Origin: Nocardia alni
GTDB taxonomy: Bacteria > Actinomycetota > Actinomycetes > Mycobacteriales > Mycobacteriaceae
Direction: 5' to 3'
DNA: 64,000 nt
Assembly: GCF_019038435.1 (NCBI RefSeq)
Contig: NZ_JAGPOX010000014.1
Span: forward strand, 1-64,000
Part shown: positions 28,620-37,611 of the stretch, piece after piece
Numbering within the stretch: position 1 is the stretch's first letter
Layout: the number at the start of each line of letters is the position of its first letter
Translations under genes and position numbers: made by a program
The notes under the pieces: model-generated
What the model saw: only the letters and a program-made list of their open reading frames with translations
Told to the model about the DNA's origin: nothing
Database searches by the model: none

Positions 28620-30191
28620 TCAGGCACTGCACCCGGACTCGCAGCCCGCGACGGCGGGGACCGGTTCCGGCGCGCCGATTCGCGGCAAGCCCAGGCCGAC
28701 GCCGATCGGTGCGGTCTTGGGCATGATGCCTCGCTCGTGCGCATCCCCGGCGCGAGTACGGCGGTGGGTGTGGATCTCACTGTCGGCGATCAGATGGTGC
28801 GGCGCCGCGCCGGTGATATCGACGGTGATGACGTCGCCAGGACGGACCGAACCGTCCACGGGCGGGCGGAAGTGCACCAGGCGACCGTCACGGGCGCGGC
28901 CGCTCATCCGGGCGGTGGCGGCGTTCTTCTTCCCCGCGCCCTCGGCGACCAGCAACTCCACCTCGGCGCCGATCAGCGCCCGGTTGGCATCCAGGGAGAT
29001 CTCCTCCTGCAGCGCGATCAGCCGGTCGTAGCGCTCCTGCACCACGGCCTTGGGCACCTGATCGGCCATCGTGGCCGCGGGGGTGCCGGGACGGATCGAG
29101 TACTGGAAGGTGTACGCGCTGGTGAAGCGCGCCCGGCGCACGACGCCCAGGGTCTCGAGGAAGTCCTCCTCGGTCTCGCCCGGGAAGCCGACGATGATGT
29201 CGGTGGTGATCGCGGCGTGCGGCATCGCGGCGCGCACCTTCTCGATGATGCCCAGGTAGCGGTCCTTGCGGTAGGACCGGCGCATCGCCTTGAGCACCCG
29301 ATCCGACCCCGATTGCAGCGGCATGTGCAACTGCGGGCACACATTCGGGGTCTGCGCCATGGCCTCGATGACGTCGTCGGTGAATTCGGCCGGATGCGGA
29401 GAGGTGAACCGCACCCGCTCCAGGCCATCGATCGATCCACACGCGCGCAGCAGCTGGGCGAAGGCGCCGCGGTCGCGGGGTTGCTCCGGATCGGCGAAAT
29501 TGACGCCGTAGGAGTTGACGTTCTGCCCCAGCAGCGTCACCTCCAGCACACCCTGATCGACCAGCGCCTGGACCTCGGCGAGCACATCGCCCGGGCGACG
29601 GTCCACCTCCTTGCCGCGTAGCGACGGCACGATGCAGAAGGTGCACGTGTTGTTACAACCCACCGAGATCGACACCCAGCCCGCGTAGGCCGACTCCCGC
29701 TTCGCCGGGAGCGTGGACGGGAACGCCTCGAGCGATTCCAGGATCTCGACCTGCGCCTGCTCGTTGTGGCGGGCGCGTTCGAGCAGCACCGGCAGCGATC
29801 CGATGTTGTGGGTGCCGAACACCACATCCACCCAGGGCGCGCGGCGCACGACCGTCTCGCGGTCCTTCTGGGCCAGGCAGCCGCCGACCGCGATCTGCAT
29901 ACCCGGCCGGCCGGCCTTGATGGGGGCCAGATGTCCGAGCGTGCCGTACAGCTTGTTGTCGGCGTTCTCGCGTACCGCGCAGGTGTTGAAGACCACCAGA
30001 TCCGCTGTCGCGCCGGGTGCGGCGCGGTGGTATCCGGCGTCCTCCAGCAGGCCCGACAGCCGTTCGGAGTCGTGCACGTTCATCTGGCACCCGAACGTGC
30101 GCACCTCGTAGGTACGCGGGAGTGCCTCCGAGGACGGCCCCGGCATTCCTGGCATTTCCAAGGATGCTGTCACCTGCGTGGACGAATTCAC
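28620..30191 (-). CDS. miaB: tRNA-2-methylthio-N6-dimethylallyladenosine synthase
   Basis: A 523-residue methylthiotransferase that converts i6A37 to ms2i6A37 in tRNA. The N-terminal UPF0004 domain has its three cluster cysteines in [14 protein letters not shown] and GGCLAQ; the radical SAM motif is CNNTCTFC; a C-terminal TRAM domain ends near residue 490. A short unusual tail with a C-E-S-G-C pattern follows. GTG 30191 is used, in frame with a possible later ATG (codon 13). It works downstream of MiaA, encoded nearby. Confidence 0.95.
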   Translation of the reverse strand: MNSSTQVTASLEMPGMPGPSSEALPRTYEVRTFGCQMNVHDSERLSGLLEDAGYHRAAPGATADLVVFNTCAVRENADNKLYGTLGHLAPIKAGRPGMQIAVGGCLAQKDRETVVRRAPWVDVVFGTHNIGSLPVLLERARHNEQAQVEILESLEAFPSTLPAKRESAYAGWVSISVGCNNTCTFCIVPSLRGKEVDRRPGDVLAEVQALVDQGVLEVTLLGQNVNSYGVNFADPEQPRDRGAFAQLLRACGSIDGLERVRFTSPHPAEFTDDVIEAMAQTPNVCPQLHMPLQSGSDRVLKAMRRSYRKDRYLGIIEKVRAAMPHAAITTDIIVGFPGETEEDFLETLGVVRRARFTSAYTFQYSIRPGTPAATMADQVPKAVVQERYDRLIALQEEISLDANRALIGAEVELLVAEGAGKKNAATARMSGRARDGRLVHFRPPVDGSVRPGDVITVDITGAAPHHLIADSEIHTHRRTRAGDAHERGIMPKTAPIGVGLGLPRIGAPEPVPAVAGCESGCSA

Positions 30192-30441
30192 GCATCCAGG
30201 GTATAGGTAGCCCGCAACTGTGAATCGACCCCCATTTCCCGTTCATGCCCCGCCGGGTGGCACGGATGACCCCGAGTCGGCTCGTGCGATGCCACCCACC
30301 GCCGATCGGGTCGGGCCGGGCGCAGGCGACGCACCAGCTCATCCGGGCGCGAGCGGCGCACCACGCTCATCCGGTCTCGCCGGGAGCGAGTCTTACGCGC
30401 GAACCCGCCGGAGCGCGGTGCAGGCAAATAGACTCGGCGGC

Positions 30442-31218
30442 ATGAACGACGTCGCCGAGGCATCCGCCGCTGCCTCCGCCCAGCCACCGATGATCGCGAT
30501 GCGCGGGGTGGACAAGCATTTCGGGGACCTGCACGTGCTACGGAATGTCACGCTCGAGGTGGACCGGGGACAGGTGGTGATCGTGCTCGGCCCGTCCGGA
30601 TCGGGGAAGTCGACGCTGTGCCGCACGATCAACCGGCTGGAGTCCATCGACTCGGGCACCATCGCGATCGACGGCGTCGAACTGCCCGCGGAGGGGCGCG
30701 CGCTGACCAGGCTGCGGGCGGACGTCGGCATGGTGTTCCAATCCTTCAACCTGTTCGCGCACAAGACCATCATCGAGAACGTGATGCTGGCGCCGATCAA
30801 GGTGCGCAAGCTGGACAAGCAGTCGGCACGCACGCGGGCGATGGAACTGCTCGAGCGCGTGGGCATCGCCGATCAGGCCGACAAGTATCCGGCGCAGCTG
30901 TCCGGCGGCCAGCAGCAGCGCGTGGCGATCGCCCGCGCGCTGGCGATGAACCCGAAGGTCATGCTCTTCGACGAGCCGACCTCGGCGCTGGATCCGGAAA
31001 TGGTCACCGAGGTGCTCGACGTCATGACCGCACTGGCCAAGGAGGGCATGACGATGCTCGTGATCACCCACGAGATGGGGTTCGCGCGCCGGGCCGGGGA
31101 TCGGGTGCTGTTCATGGCCGACGGGCAGATCATCGAGGACGCCGAACCCGAGGCCTTCTTCACCGCGCCCACCACCGAGCGGGCACGGGACTTTCTGGGC
31201 AAGATCCTCAGCCACTGA
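30442..31218 (+). CDS. gluA: polar amino acid ABC transporter ATPase, GluA-like
   Basis: A 258-residue ATPase. Walker A is GPSGSGKST, the ABC signature LSGGQQQR, Walker [13 protein letters not shown] and the H-loop ITHEM. The sequence pattern is that of the glutamate/glutamine importer ATPases. The start ATG 30442 is in good context; MIAMRGV 17 codons later is an alternative. The binding protein follows 59 bp downstream. No permease gene is found beside it, so it must work with permeases encoded elsewhere. Confidence 0.88.
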   Translation: MNDVAEASAAASAQPPMIAMRGVDKHFGDLHVLRNVTLEVDRGQVVIVLGPSGSGKSTLCRTINRLESIDSGTIAIDGVELPAEGRALTRLRADVGMVFQSFNLFAHKTIIENVMLAPIKVRKLDKQSARTRAMELLERVGIADQADKYPAQLSGGQQQRVAIARALAMNPKVMLFDEPTSALDPEMVTEVLDVMTALAKEGMTMLVITHEMGFARRAGDRVLFMADGQIIEDAEPEAFFTAPTTERARDFLGKILSH

Positions 31219-31277
31219 CGGGAATACCTCACACTGATGTGGTTCACCACCGATCGTTCGTTGGGAGAAGGCATTCG

Positions 31278-32114
31278 ATGAGGATTACCCGTGCACTGCG
31301 CCTCGGTATCGGCTTCCTGGCCCTGGCGGCCGTGGCGAGCGGCTGTACCAGCGGAAGTTCCGGGACCGCGACGCAGAATGCGGCAGGCGGAAAGCTCACC
31401 ATCGGAATCAAATTCGACCAGCCGGGCCTGGGGCTGGAGATGAAGAACGGGACGTTCTCGGGATTCGACGTCGACGTGGCCACGTATGTGGCGGGCAAGC
31501 TGGGCGTGAAGCCGTCGAATATCACTTTCCGCGAAGCCCCCTCGGCAGAGCGCGAGACGCTGATCCAGAACGGCGCGGTCGACATGGTCGTCGCCTCCTA
31601 TTCGATCACCGATCAGCGCAAGAAGAAGGTCGACTTCGCCGGGCCGTATTACATTGCGGGACAGAGCCTTCTGGTGCGCGCCGACAACAACTCCGTCACC
31701 GGACCGCAATCGCTGGGCGGCAAGAAGTTGTGCACGGTGAAGGGTTCCACGTCCGCGCAGGACATTCAGCAGGACTTCGCCCACGATGTGAACCTGCAGG
31801 AGTACGACACCTATTCACTGTGCGTGGAGGCGCTGAAGAACAACATGGTGGACGCGGTCACCACCGACAACATCATCCTGGCCGGGTACGTCGCTCAGAA
31901 CCCGGGCCAGCTGAAACTGGTGGGCACGCCCTTCACCACCGAACGGTACGGAATCGGATTGCGCAGGGGCGACAAGGAATCCCGCGACAAGGTGAACGAC
32001 GCGGTCCAGGCGATGCTCGATGACAACGGCCCCACCGGCTGGCGTGCGGCCCTGCAGAAGAACTTCGGCCCCGCCTTCCCCGTCCCGACCGTCCCACAGA
32101 TCGACCGGTACTGA
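31278..32114 (+). CDS. gluB: glutamate-type solute-binding lipoprotein, GluB-like
   Basis: A 278-residue extracytoplasmic binding protein of family 3. A lipoprotein signal ends in VASGC, so Cys23 would carry the lipid. The body has GIKFDQPGLGL, FSGFDVDVATYVAGKLG and SYSITDQRKKKVDFAGPYY, which form the usual two-lobe ligand site. It captures glutamate or a related amino acid outside the membrane. GGGAGAAGG lies before the ATG. The two-gene unit ends in a strong hairpin. Confidence 0.9.
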   Translation: MRITRALRLGIGFLALAAVASGCTSGSSGTATQNAAGGKLTIGIKFDQPGLGLEMKNGTFSGFDVDVATYVAGKLGVKPSNITFREAPSAERETLIQNGAVDMVVASYSITDQRKKKVDFAGPYYIAGQSLLVRADNNSVTGPQSLGGKKLCTVKGSTSAQDIQQDFAHDVNLQEYDTYSLCVEALKNNMVDAVTTDNIILAGYVAQNPGQLKLVGTPFTTERYGIGLRRGDKESRDKVNDAVQAMLDDNGPTGWRAALQKNFGPAFPVPTVPQIDRY

Positions 32115-32180
32115 ACCGCTTGAATTCGCGCTGAGCACAACGATCGCCGGAGTTCGCGCGAACAGCCATGCTGAATACAC

Positions 32181-32228
32181 ACCGCCCCGGTCCACCGAGC
32201 CACGCCACTCGCGGCGGACCGGGGCGGT
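32181..32228 (+). terminator. strong hairpin after gluB-like gene
   Basis: A perfect 13-bp GC-rich inverted repeat: ACCGCCCCGGTCC at 32181-32193 and its complement at 32216-32228, with a 22-base loop. It starts 66 bases after the binding-protein stop. No U-run. It closes the transport unit before any permease gene. Confidence 0.7.
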
Positions 32229-32296
32229 CGTCCAGTTGCTCGAACATCACTCGGTAACCGTGTGACACAGAACGATTCGTGCCGTAGCGTCCGAGC

Positions 32297-32857
32297 ATGC
32301 CCGAGCTGCTGTTTCCCGATCCTCCGCTAGCCGACGGTGTCATCGCCCTGCGTCAGTGGCACTACGACGATCTGGCGCAGCGGTTCGCCGGATTCTCCGA
32401 TCCGCTCTGCCAGCGATTCGGCTGGGCGCTGACCGAGCCGTGCACCGAGGACCACGCACGCCGCGGCTTCGAGGAGGAGGAATGGGCTCGCCTGAGCGGC
32501 GCCGGAATCGACCTGGCGATCGTCGACGTCGCCGATTCGATCGAAATACTGGGCGCCTGTTCGGTATACGACGTCCGGCTGTCCGAGGGTCGCGCCTCGG
32601 TCGGGTACTGGCTGGCCGCCCATGCACGAAGGCGGGGCGTCGCCACCCGGGCGGTGCGGCTGCTCACCCGCTGGATCTTCGACGACCTCGGCGTCGCGCG
32701 GATCGAATTGACCTGCGGCCCGGACAATCTCGGCTCACAGCGGGTGGCCGAACGCTGCGGGTTCCAGCGCGAAGGGGTGCTGCGATCGCACATGCCGTTC
32801 AAAGGCGGGCGTCGCGATTCGGTCGTTTTCAGCCTGCTCCCGACCGACCCCGCATGA
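32297..32857 (+). CDS. GNAT N-acetyltransferase, RimJ/RimL-like
   Basis: A 186-residue acetyltransferase of the RimJ/RimL type (Acetyltransf_3). The acetyl-CoA loop is in the ARRRGVATRAVRLLTRW segment, followed by the ELTCGPDNLGSQRVAERCGF motif that is diagnostic for this subfamily. It acetylates an amino group on a protein N-terminus or a small molecule; the substrate cannot be told. Its start has only weak ribosome-binding complementarity. Confidence 0.85.
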   Translation: MPELLFPDPPLADGVIALRQWHYDDLAQRFAGFSDPLCQRFGWALTEPCTEDHARRGFEEEEWARLSGAGIDLAIVDVADSIEILGACSVYDVRLSEGRASVGYWLAAHARRRGVATRAVRLLTRWIFDDLGVARIELTCGPDNLGSQRVAERCGFQREGVLRSHMPFKGGRRDSVVFSLLPTDPA

Positions 32858-32927
32858 TCGTGAGCCATCTCACCGGCGTATGAGTCGCCCCGAGCGGGCA
32901 CTGCGCCCGTACCCGTACGCTGGCCGG

Positions 32928-34163
32928 ATGAATTCGTTGGTAACGGTTGCGGCGGATGTGGACGCGGTGACCACGATCGGGAACGAGGACGATCCGGCCG
33001 CGGCCGGGCTGGGCCGGGCGCAGGTCGAGGCGCTGTGGAGTTCGGTGCGGCAGTGGTATCGGCTGGGTACGACGCCCGCGATACAGGTCTGTCTGCGGCG
33101 CAACGGGCGGATCGTGCTGAACCGCGCGATCGGGCACGGGTGGGGTAACGCGCCCGGCGACGGTCCCGACGTGGAGAAGGTCCTGCTCACCCCCGATACA
33201 CCGTTCTGCGGATTCTCGACCGCGAAGGGCGTGGCCGCGGCGGTGATGTATCTGCTGATCGAGCAGGGTGCGTTCGCACCCGAGGACCCGGTGTGCCGCC
33301 ATATCCCCGAGTTCGCGGCGAACGGCAAGGAGTCGATCACCATCGGTGATGTGATGTCCCATTCGGCCGGCGTACCGTTCCTGAACGGCCCGTACTCGGG
33401 ATTCGAGCTGGTGATCGACGATGAGCTGGCCGCGCGGGCATTGGCCGACCTGAAGCCGAGCTGGCCGCCGGGCCGGTTCCGGGTCTACCACGCGATGAGC
33501 GGCGGGCTGATCCAACGCCTGCTGGTGCAGCGAGCGACGGGCAAACGAATGCGCGAGCATCTGGCCGAACAGATCCTCGAACCATTGGGCTTCCGCTGGA
33601 ACAACTTCGGCGTGCGACCCGAGGACATCGACAAGGTCGTGCCCAGCGTGCCGACCGGTCCGAAACCCTCCCCGGTCATGAAATTCCTGGCGCACAAGGC
33701 GCTCGGCGGCGCGATGAGCGGCCGGATTTCCGACCGGAAGAATCGGGACTTCCTCACCGCGGAACTGCCGTCCGGAAATCTCGTCACCACCGCTTACGAG
33801 CTGTCTCGATTCTACGAGATACTTACGCGTGGAGGAGAATTGGACGGCGTGCAGATCATGAAGCCGGAGACGATCCGCGCGGCCGCCGCACCCGCTCCGC
33901 GCATCCCCGGCATCGCCGGGCGGGTCAGCCGGGCCGGATTCGAATTGGGCGGTCGGCGCTCGAAATTCGGCCGCGACACCGAATCCCATTTCGGCCGTAG
34001 CGGTTTGACGACGCAGTATGGCTGGTCCGACCCGGCACGCGGCCTGTCCGGTGCGATCCTCACCAGCGGCAAGGCCTCCACCGACATCAAACGCCCGGTG
34101 CAGCTGTGCGCCCAGATCGCCCGCCTGATCGGCCCGTCGGAGTCGGCCGCGTTCAGACTGTAG
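32928..34163 (+). CDS. class C beta-lactamase-fold serine hydrolase (esterase-like)
   Basis: A 411-residue protein of the class C beta-lactamase/D-alanyl esterase fold. The nucleophile motif is SxxK, FSTAKG with Ser97 and Lys100, and a YHAMSGG segment sits where the general-base tyrosine is expected. It has no signal peptide, so it is more likely a cytoplasmic esterase (LipE/EstB type) than a secreted beta-lactamase. ATG 32928 is chosen; an in-frame ATG lies 16 codons upstream. Convergent with the class A-like gene, with 2 bp between the stops. Confidence 0.8.
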   Translation: MNSLVTVAADVDAVTTIGNEDDPAAAGLGRAQVEALWSSVRQWYRLGTTPAIQVCLRRNGRIVLNRAIGHGWGNAPGDGPDVEKVLLTPDTPFCGFSTAKGVAAAVMYLLIEQGAFAPEDPVCRHIPEFAANGKESITIGDVMSHSAGVPFLNGPYSGFELVIDDELAARALADLKPSWPPGRFRVYHAMSGGLIQRLLVQRATGKRMREHLAEQILEPLGFRWNNFGVRPEDIDKVVPSVPTGPKPSPVMKFLAHKALGGAMSGRISDRKNRDFLTAELPSGNLVTTAYELSRFYEILTRGGELDGVQIMKPETIRAAAAPAPRIPGIAGRVSRAGFELGGRRSKFGRDTESHFGRSGLTTQYGWSDPARGLSGAILTSGKASTDIKRPVQLCAQIARLIGPSESAAFRL

Positions 34164-34165
34164 AG

Positions 34166-35071
34166 CTACGACCGAACTCGCAACTCGTTGTGGATGATTC
34201 GGGCCGCCTTGGCCATGATCGCCTCCGCACCGGGCTGAATTACCGCTGGAACGCGGGATTGGGTGAGCGCCGCGACCGCCAGAACCTGCCCGTCCGCGTG
34301 TTCGACGACGCCGATCTCGTGGCGGAAATTCAGCACCGTACCGGTCTTGGACGACCAGCGGGAGGCGTCGGAGCTGAAATCGGGGGCCAAGCGGTGACGG
34401 ATTACATTGTCCCCCAGCAATTCCTGAGTCCTGGCTGCCACCTCCGGCGTGATCGTCGTCGGCCGCCACACTCCGTGCAGCAGATCCACGAAGGCCCTGG
34501 CCGACCCGATGTTCGCCTGCCCGACGTCGATCTGGGCGACCGCGTGGCCGTTTCCGGCCGTGGCCGCGCCGATGGCGAGGGCGTGCGCCAGGTGCGCGTC
34601 GGCCGGATCGAATGCCTCGGCCGGGGTGCGGGTCAGATCGTCCATGAGGTGCCGGATCGTGATGCCCGCGTAGCCGAGACGGCGCAGTTCGGCGGTCACC
34701 GCGGCGGGCGGGGTGAGGGCGAACAGCGCGTCCGACGCCCCGCTGTCGCTGATGGCGATGCTCAGGTACAGCAGATCGTCGACCGAGATCTGCGCCGGAT
34801 TCCGGAATCTCGTCAGCCCGGTCGGGCCCGGCGTGGTGATCCGCCCCGGCGAAACGGTGATCGGTGCGGTGAGGTCGATCTCCCCGCGAACCGCGCGTTC
34901 CAGCGTGGCGATCGCGAGCGGCACCTTGACCAATGAGGCGATCGGCCACTCCAATTCGGCATCGATCCCGAGTTCGTCGCCGCTGTCCAGGTCGCGCACC
35001 AGGATCGCTCCGCGCAGTCCCGCGTCGTCCAACTCCTGGCGCGCTCTCCGCAGCGCCGTGGTCATGCCCAT
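34166..35071 (-). CDS. class A beta-lactamase-fold serine hydrolase without signal peptide
   Basis: A 301-residue protein with all three class A-type motifs: SLVK at 46-49, SDS at 108-110 in place of SDN, and KTG at 242-244. It lacks a signal peptide, and an E166-type loop (ExxLN) is not evident. It therefore looks like a cytosolic member of the penicillin-recognising family, perhaps an esterase or peptidase. Start at 35071; ATG at 35065 is equally possible. It is next to the LysR gene that faces a true beta-lactamase gene. Confidence 0.75.
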   Translation of the reverse strand: MGMTTALRRARQELDDAGLRGAILVRDLDSGDELGIDAELEWPIASLVKVPLAIATLERAVRGEIDLTAPITVSPGRITTPGPTGLTRFRNPAQISVDDLLYLSIAISDSGASDALFALTPPAAVTAELRRLGYAGITIRHLMDDLTRTPAEAFDPADAHLAHALAIGAATAGNGHAVAQIDVGQANIGSARAFVDLLHGVWRPTTITPEVAARTQELLGDNVIRHRLAPDFSSDASRWSSKTGTVLNFRHEIGVVEHADGQVLAVAALTQSRVPAVIQPGAEAIMAKAARIIHNELRVRS

Positions 35072-35168
35072 CGGGATCCCGCGCCGCTCATCGTATTTCC
35101 CCGCTCAGCAGAACGGCCCAGGGCGCGCTCGGCCACCCGATTTCGTTGTCGCACTGACAGTTCCGCCG

Positions 35169-36077
35169 TCATACAGCACCGGTCTCCTGCTCTCGCGTAT
35201 CGGTGTACAACACACCCAGGCAACGCCCTATAGCCTCGGACGACAGGGATCCGATGCGATCGGCATCCTCACGGTGAGCGGCCGCGATGTCGTATCCACG
35301 CGCGGCGTCCAGCTCGCCGATCTGCCGCCAGGCGAGCCCGAATTCGGCGGCCTGGGTCGCCGAGCACAGCAGCAGATCAGCCGAATCCAGCACGGCCGCG
35401 ACGGCGGTGACCAACGCGCCGGCCACGACCACCTGCACGGGTTGCAGGCCGAGCGAATCACCCAGCCGGACAATGCGATCCCGGATATGAGGCACGTCGT
35501 CCTCGGGCTGTATCCAGATCCGGCGACGGATGTTGTCGCGGTCCGCGCGGCCCGCGCGCAATGTCTCGAGGAAGATCGGCGATACATAGGGCCCACCGAT
35601 ATCGGCCAGCCCCAGGGGAATTCGCCAGATTCCGCGATCGGCGGGCACCGCGACGAGCGCGGCGCGAACCTCCTGGGTGCGGGCCAGTTCGGCCCGCTCG
35701 CGCGGCTGCGCCGGGTGCAGGTCGAGGTTCACCCCGAGCCGCTGCCCGTCCGCGACGAGACGGGCCAGGGGCAACGGCCCGCAGACGGCGGGCACCGCCA
35801 TCCGCAGGGGTCGTCGACGGGCGCGTTCGGCCTCGAACCGCATCGCCTCGGCGAGTTCGACCAATCGCCGCGCCGAGGGCAGCAGATCGCGCCCGAACGG
35901 CGTCAACGTCGCGGTCCGCGAGGTCCGGTCGAGTAAGCGCCCACCGAGGTGTTCTTCGAGCGCCGCCACGCGACGGCTCGCCACCGACTGCGGAATCCGG
36001 GCCGCCGCGGCGCCCGCGGTGAAACTGCCGTGGCTGCTGACCGATACGAAGGCCCGACAGGCAGCAACCACATCCAC
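35169..36077 (-). CDS. LysR family regulator of the beta-lactamase gene
   Basis: A 302-residue LysR regulator. The winged-helix start is FVSVSSHGSFTAGAAAARIPQ followed by SVASRRVAALEEHLGGRLLDR, and an effector-binding domain fills the rest. It is divergent from the secreted class A beta-lactamase, with a 150-bp spacer carrying a palindrome. By analogy with AmpR-type pairs it probably controls that gene and its own expression; the ligand is unknown. Confidence 0.85.
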   Translation of the reverse strand: MDVVAACRAFVSVSSHGSFTAGAAAARIPQSVASRRVAALEEHLGGRLLDRTSRTATLTPFGRDLLPSARRLVELAEAMRFEAERARRRPLRMAVPAVCGPLPLARLVADGQRLGVNLDLHPAQPRERAELARTQEVRAALVAVPADRGIWRIPLGLADIGGPYVSPIFLETLRAGRADRDNIRRRIWIQPEDDVPHIRDRIVRLGDSLGLQPVQVVVAGALVTAVAAVLDSADLLLCSATQAAEFGLAWRQIGELDAARGYDIAAAHREDADRIGSLSSEAIGRCLGVLYTDTREQETGAV

Positions 36078-36088
36078 AACACCGCATT

Positions 36089-36128
36089 ATGCCGAATTCA
36101 GGTCGAGACATCCATGCCGAATCGGCAT
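36089..36128. promoter_or_regulatory. probable LysR operator, two ATGCCGAAT half sites
   Basis: A near-perfect palindrome ATGCCGA-A-TCGGCAT lies at 36114-36128. A second copy of the ATGCCGAAT half site is at 36089-36097, 25 bp away. Both lie in the 150-bp spacer between the LysR start (36077) and the beta-lactamase start (36228). The repeats are seen; binding by this LysR is inferred. Confidence 0.55.
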
Positions 36129-36227
36129 TGTTCAGCCGATTATCGTCTTGGACAGCATCGCTTCCGAGTGGGAGGCTCGCCACAGCCGCCGCTCCCCGGG
36201 CGGCCGATCGACCATCGAAAGGCGACC

Positions 36228-37172
36228 ATGACGTTCAACTCCCTGCTGTCCAAGGCTCGCAGTGCGGCCGTGATCGCCGCTGTCGCCACGCTCGCGCCCC
36301 TGGCCGCCTGCTCGAGCTCGCATCCGGCCGCGTCACCGCACGCCCCGGGCCCCTCTCCCGCACCGGCGACAACGTCGGTCGGCGGCACCGCACTGCACGA
36401 CCGATTGGCCGGGCTGGAAACCGAATTCGATGCGCGCCTGGGTGTTTTCGCCCTCGACACCGGATCCGGGCACACCGTGGAATACCGTGCCGACGAACGA
36501 TTCCCGTTCTGCTCGACCTTCAAGGCGATGCAGGCAGGCGCGATCCTCACCACCGCGGATCCGGCCGAACTGAATCGCCGCATCACCTACACCCCCGCCG
36601 ACATCCTGGCCTACGCTCCGATCACGAAACAGCATGTGGCAGAAGGGATGACGGTACGCGATCTGCTCGACGCCGCCGTACGTTACAGCGACAACACCGC
36701 AGCCGACCTGCTGTTCCGCCTCATCGGCGGACCGCAGGGCCTCCAGCAGAATCTACGCAAGCTGGGCGATCAGGTCACCAGCGTCAACCGCGTCGAGCCC
36801 GAGCTGAACACGGCCGTCCCCGGCGACACCCGCGACACCACCACCCCCCGAGCCTGGGCCACCGACCTGCGCACCTACGCCCTGGGCACGACCCTGCCCA
36901 CCGACAACCGCACCCTCCTGAACACCCTGCTGCGCACCAACACCACAGGCGACGGCCTCATCCGCGCCGGAGTCCCCGCAGGCTGGGTGGTCGGCGACAA
37001 GACCGGCAACTGCGGCTACTACGGCGCCCGCCCCGACATCGCCGTCCTGCGGCCCCCCAACCGCGCCCCGATCGTCCTGGCGGTGATGTCCACCCGCCCC
37101 CTCCCCGACGACACGTACGACAACGCGCTTGTAGCCAAGGCCACCAGCACAACCCTCCAGGCTCTCGGCTGA
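36228..37172 (+). CDS. bla: class A beta-lactamase, lipoprotein, with carbapenemase-type disulfide cysteines
   Basis: A 314-residue class A beta-lactamase. A lipoprotein signal ends in PLAAC (Cys28), then a Pro/Ser-rich linker. The active-site motifs are STFK at 96-99, SDN at 154-156, the E166 loop EPELN at 190-194 and KTG at 258-260. Cys95 directly precedes the nucleophile and Cys262 follows KTG-Asn; these are Ambler positions 69 and 238, the disulfide of KPC, SME, NMC-A and GES enzymes. It hydrolyses beta-lactams outside the membrane. The spectrum cannot be told from sequence. It is divergent from its LysR partner. AAAGG lies before the ATG. Confidence 0.9.
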   Translation: MTFNSLLSKARSAAVIAAVATLAPLAACSSSHPAASPHAPGPSPAPATTSVGGTALHDRLAGLETEFDARLGVFALDTGSGHTVEYRADERFPFCSTFKAMQAGAILTTADPAELNRRITYTPADILAYAPITKQHVAEGMTVRDLLDAAVRYSDNTAADLLFRLIGGPQGLQQNLRKLGDQVTSVNRVEPELNTAVPGDTRDTTTPRAWATDLRTYALGTTLPTDNRTLLNTLLRTNTTGDGLIRAGVPAGWVVGDKTGNCGYYGARPDIAVLRPPNRAPIVLAVMSTRPLPDDTYDNALVAKATSTTLQALG

Positions 37173-37294
37173 GCCGGGGGAATGACGGCCGCGATGAGAG
37201 ACGACTCAGGCGGCACCGTCGAACGAGTCGATATGCTGGTCTGGTCAACGCACTGCCGGAGCGGCGTCGACCAGACCACGGAGGTTGCGGATTC

Positions 37295-37606
37295 TTGTGT
37301 CGTGCCGATCATGAGGAAGTCGCGCGCACCTTGGAATCGGTGCTCGAGGTGGTCGCTCTGCCGGGGACCGATGTCTCCTGGTCGGGATTCGACGAACCTG
37401 AGCAGGCGATCGCCGAGCTCCGGGATCTGATCTGGCAGGTGCGGCAACCGGATCCGGATCAGTCTGTGTTGCACCAGATCTCGCTGCTATTCGCACCGAC
37501 CGGTGCGCTCCAGGAAATCGCGATCAGCAGCGGCTGGGGCGTGGCGTTCCTCGCCATCGCGCAACGCATGGATCGCGCTGTGGGCACCTCCCCTCCGGGC
37601 CGGTAG
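37295..37606 (+). CDS. 103-aa protein of unknown function
   Basis: A 103-residue open frame of protein-like composition (RADHEEVARTLE, GTDVSWSGFDEPEQAI, DQSVLHQISLLF), mostly helical, with no signal peptide. It starts at a TTG with GGAGG ten bases upstream; the frame is open further upstream but runs into the beta-lactamase gene on the same strand. I recognise no domain. The ends are set by the stop and the Shine-Dalgarno match. Confidence 0.5.
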   Translation: MCRADHEEVARTLESVLEVVALPGTDVSWSGFDEPEQAIAELRDLIWQVRQPDPDQSVLHQISLLFAPTGALQEIAISSGWGVAFLAIAQRMDRAVGTSPPGR

Positions 37607-37611
37607 CCGCT

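Noticed and set aside
32829..34949. A 706-residue antisense open frame over the hydrolase genes
   Set aside because: Low-complexity Arg/Ala-rich translation; the real genes on the other strand have clear motifs.
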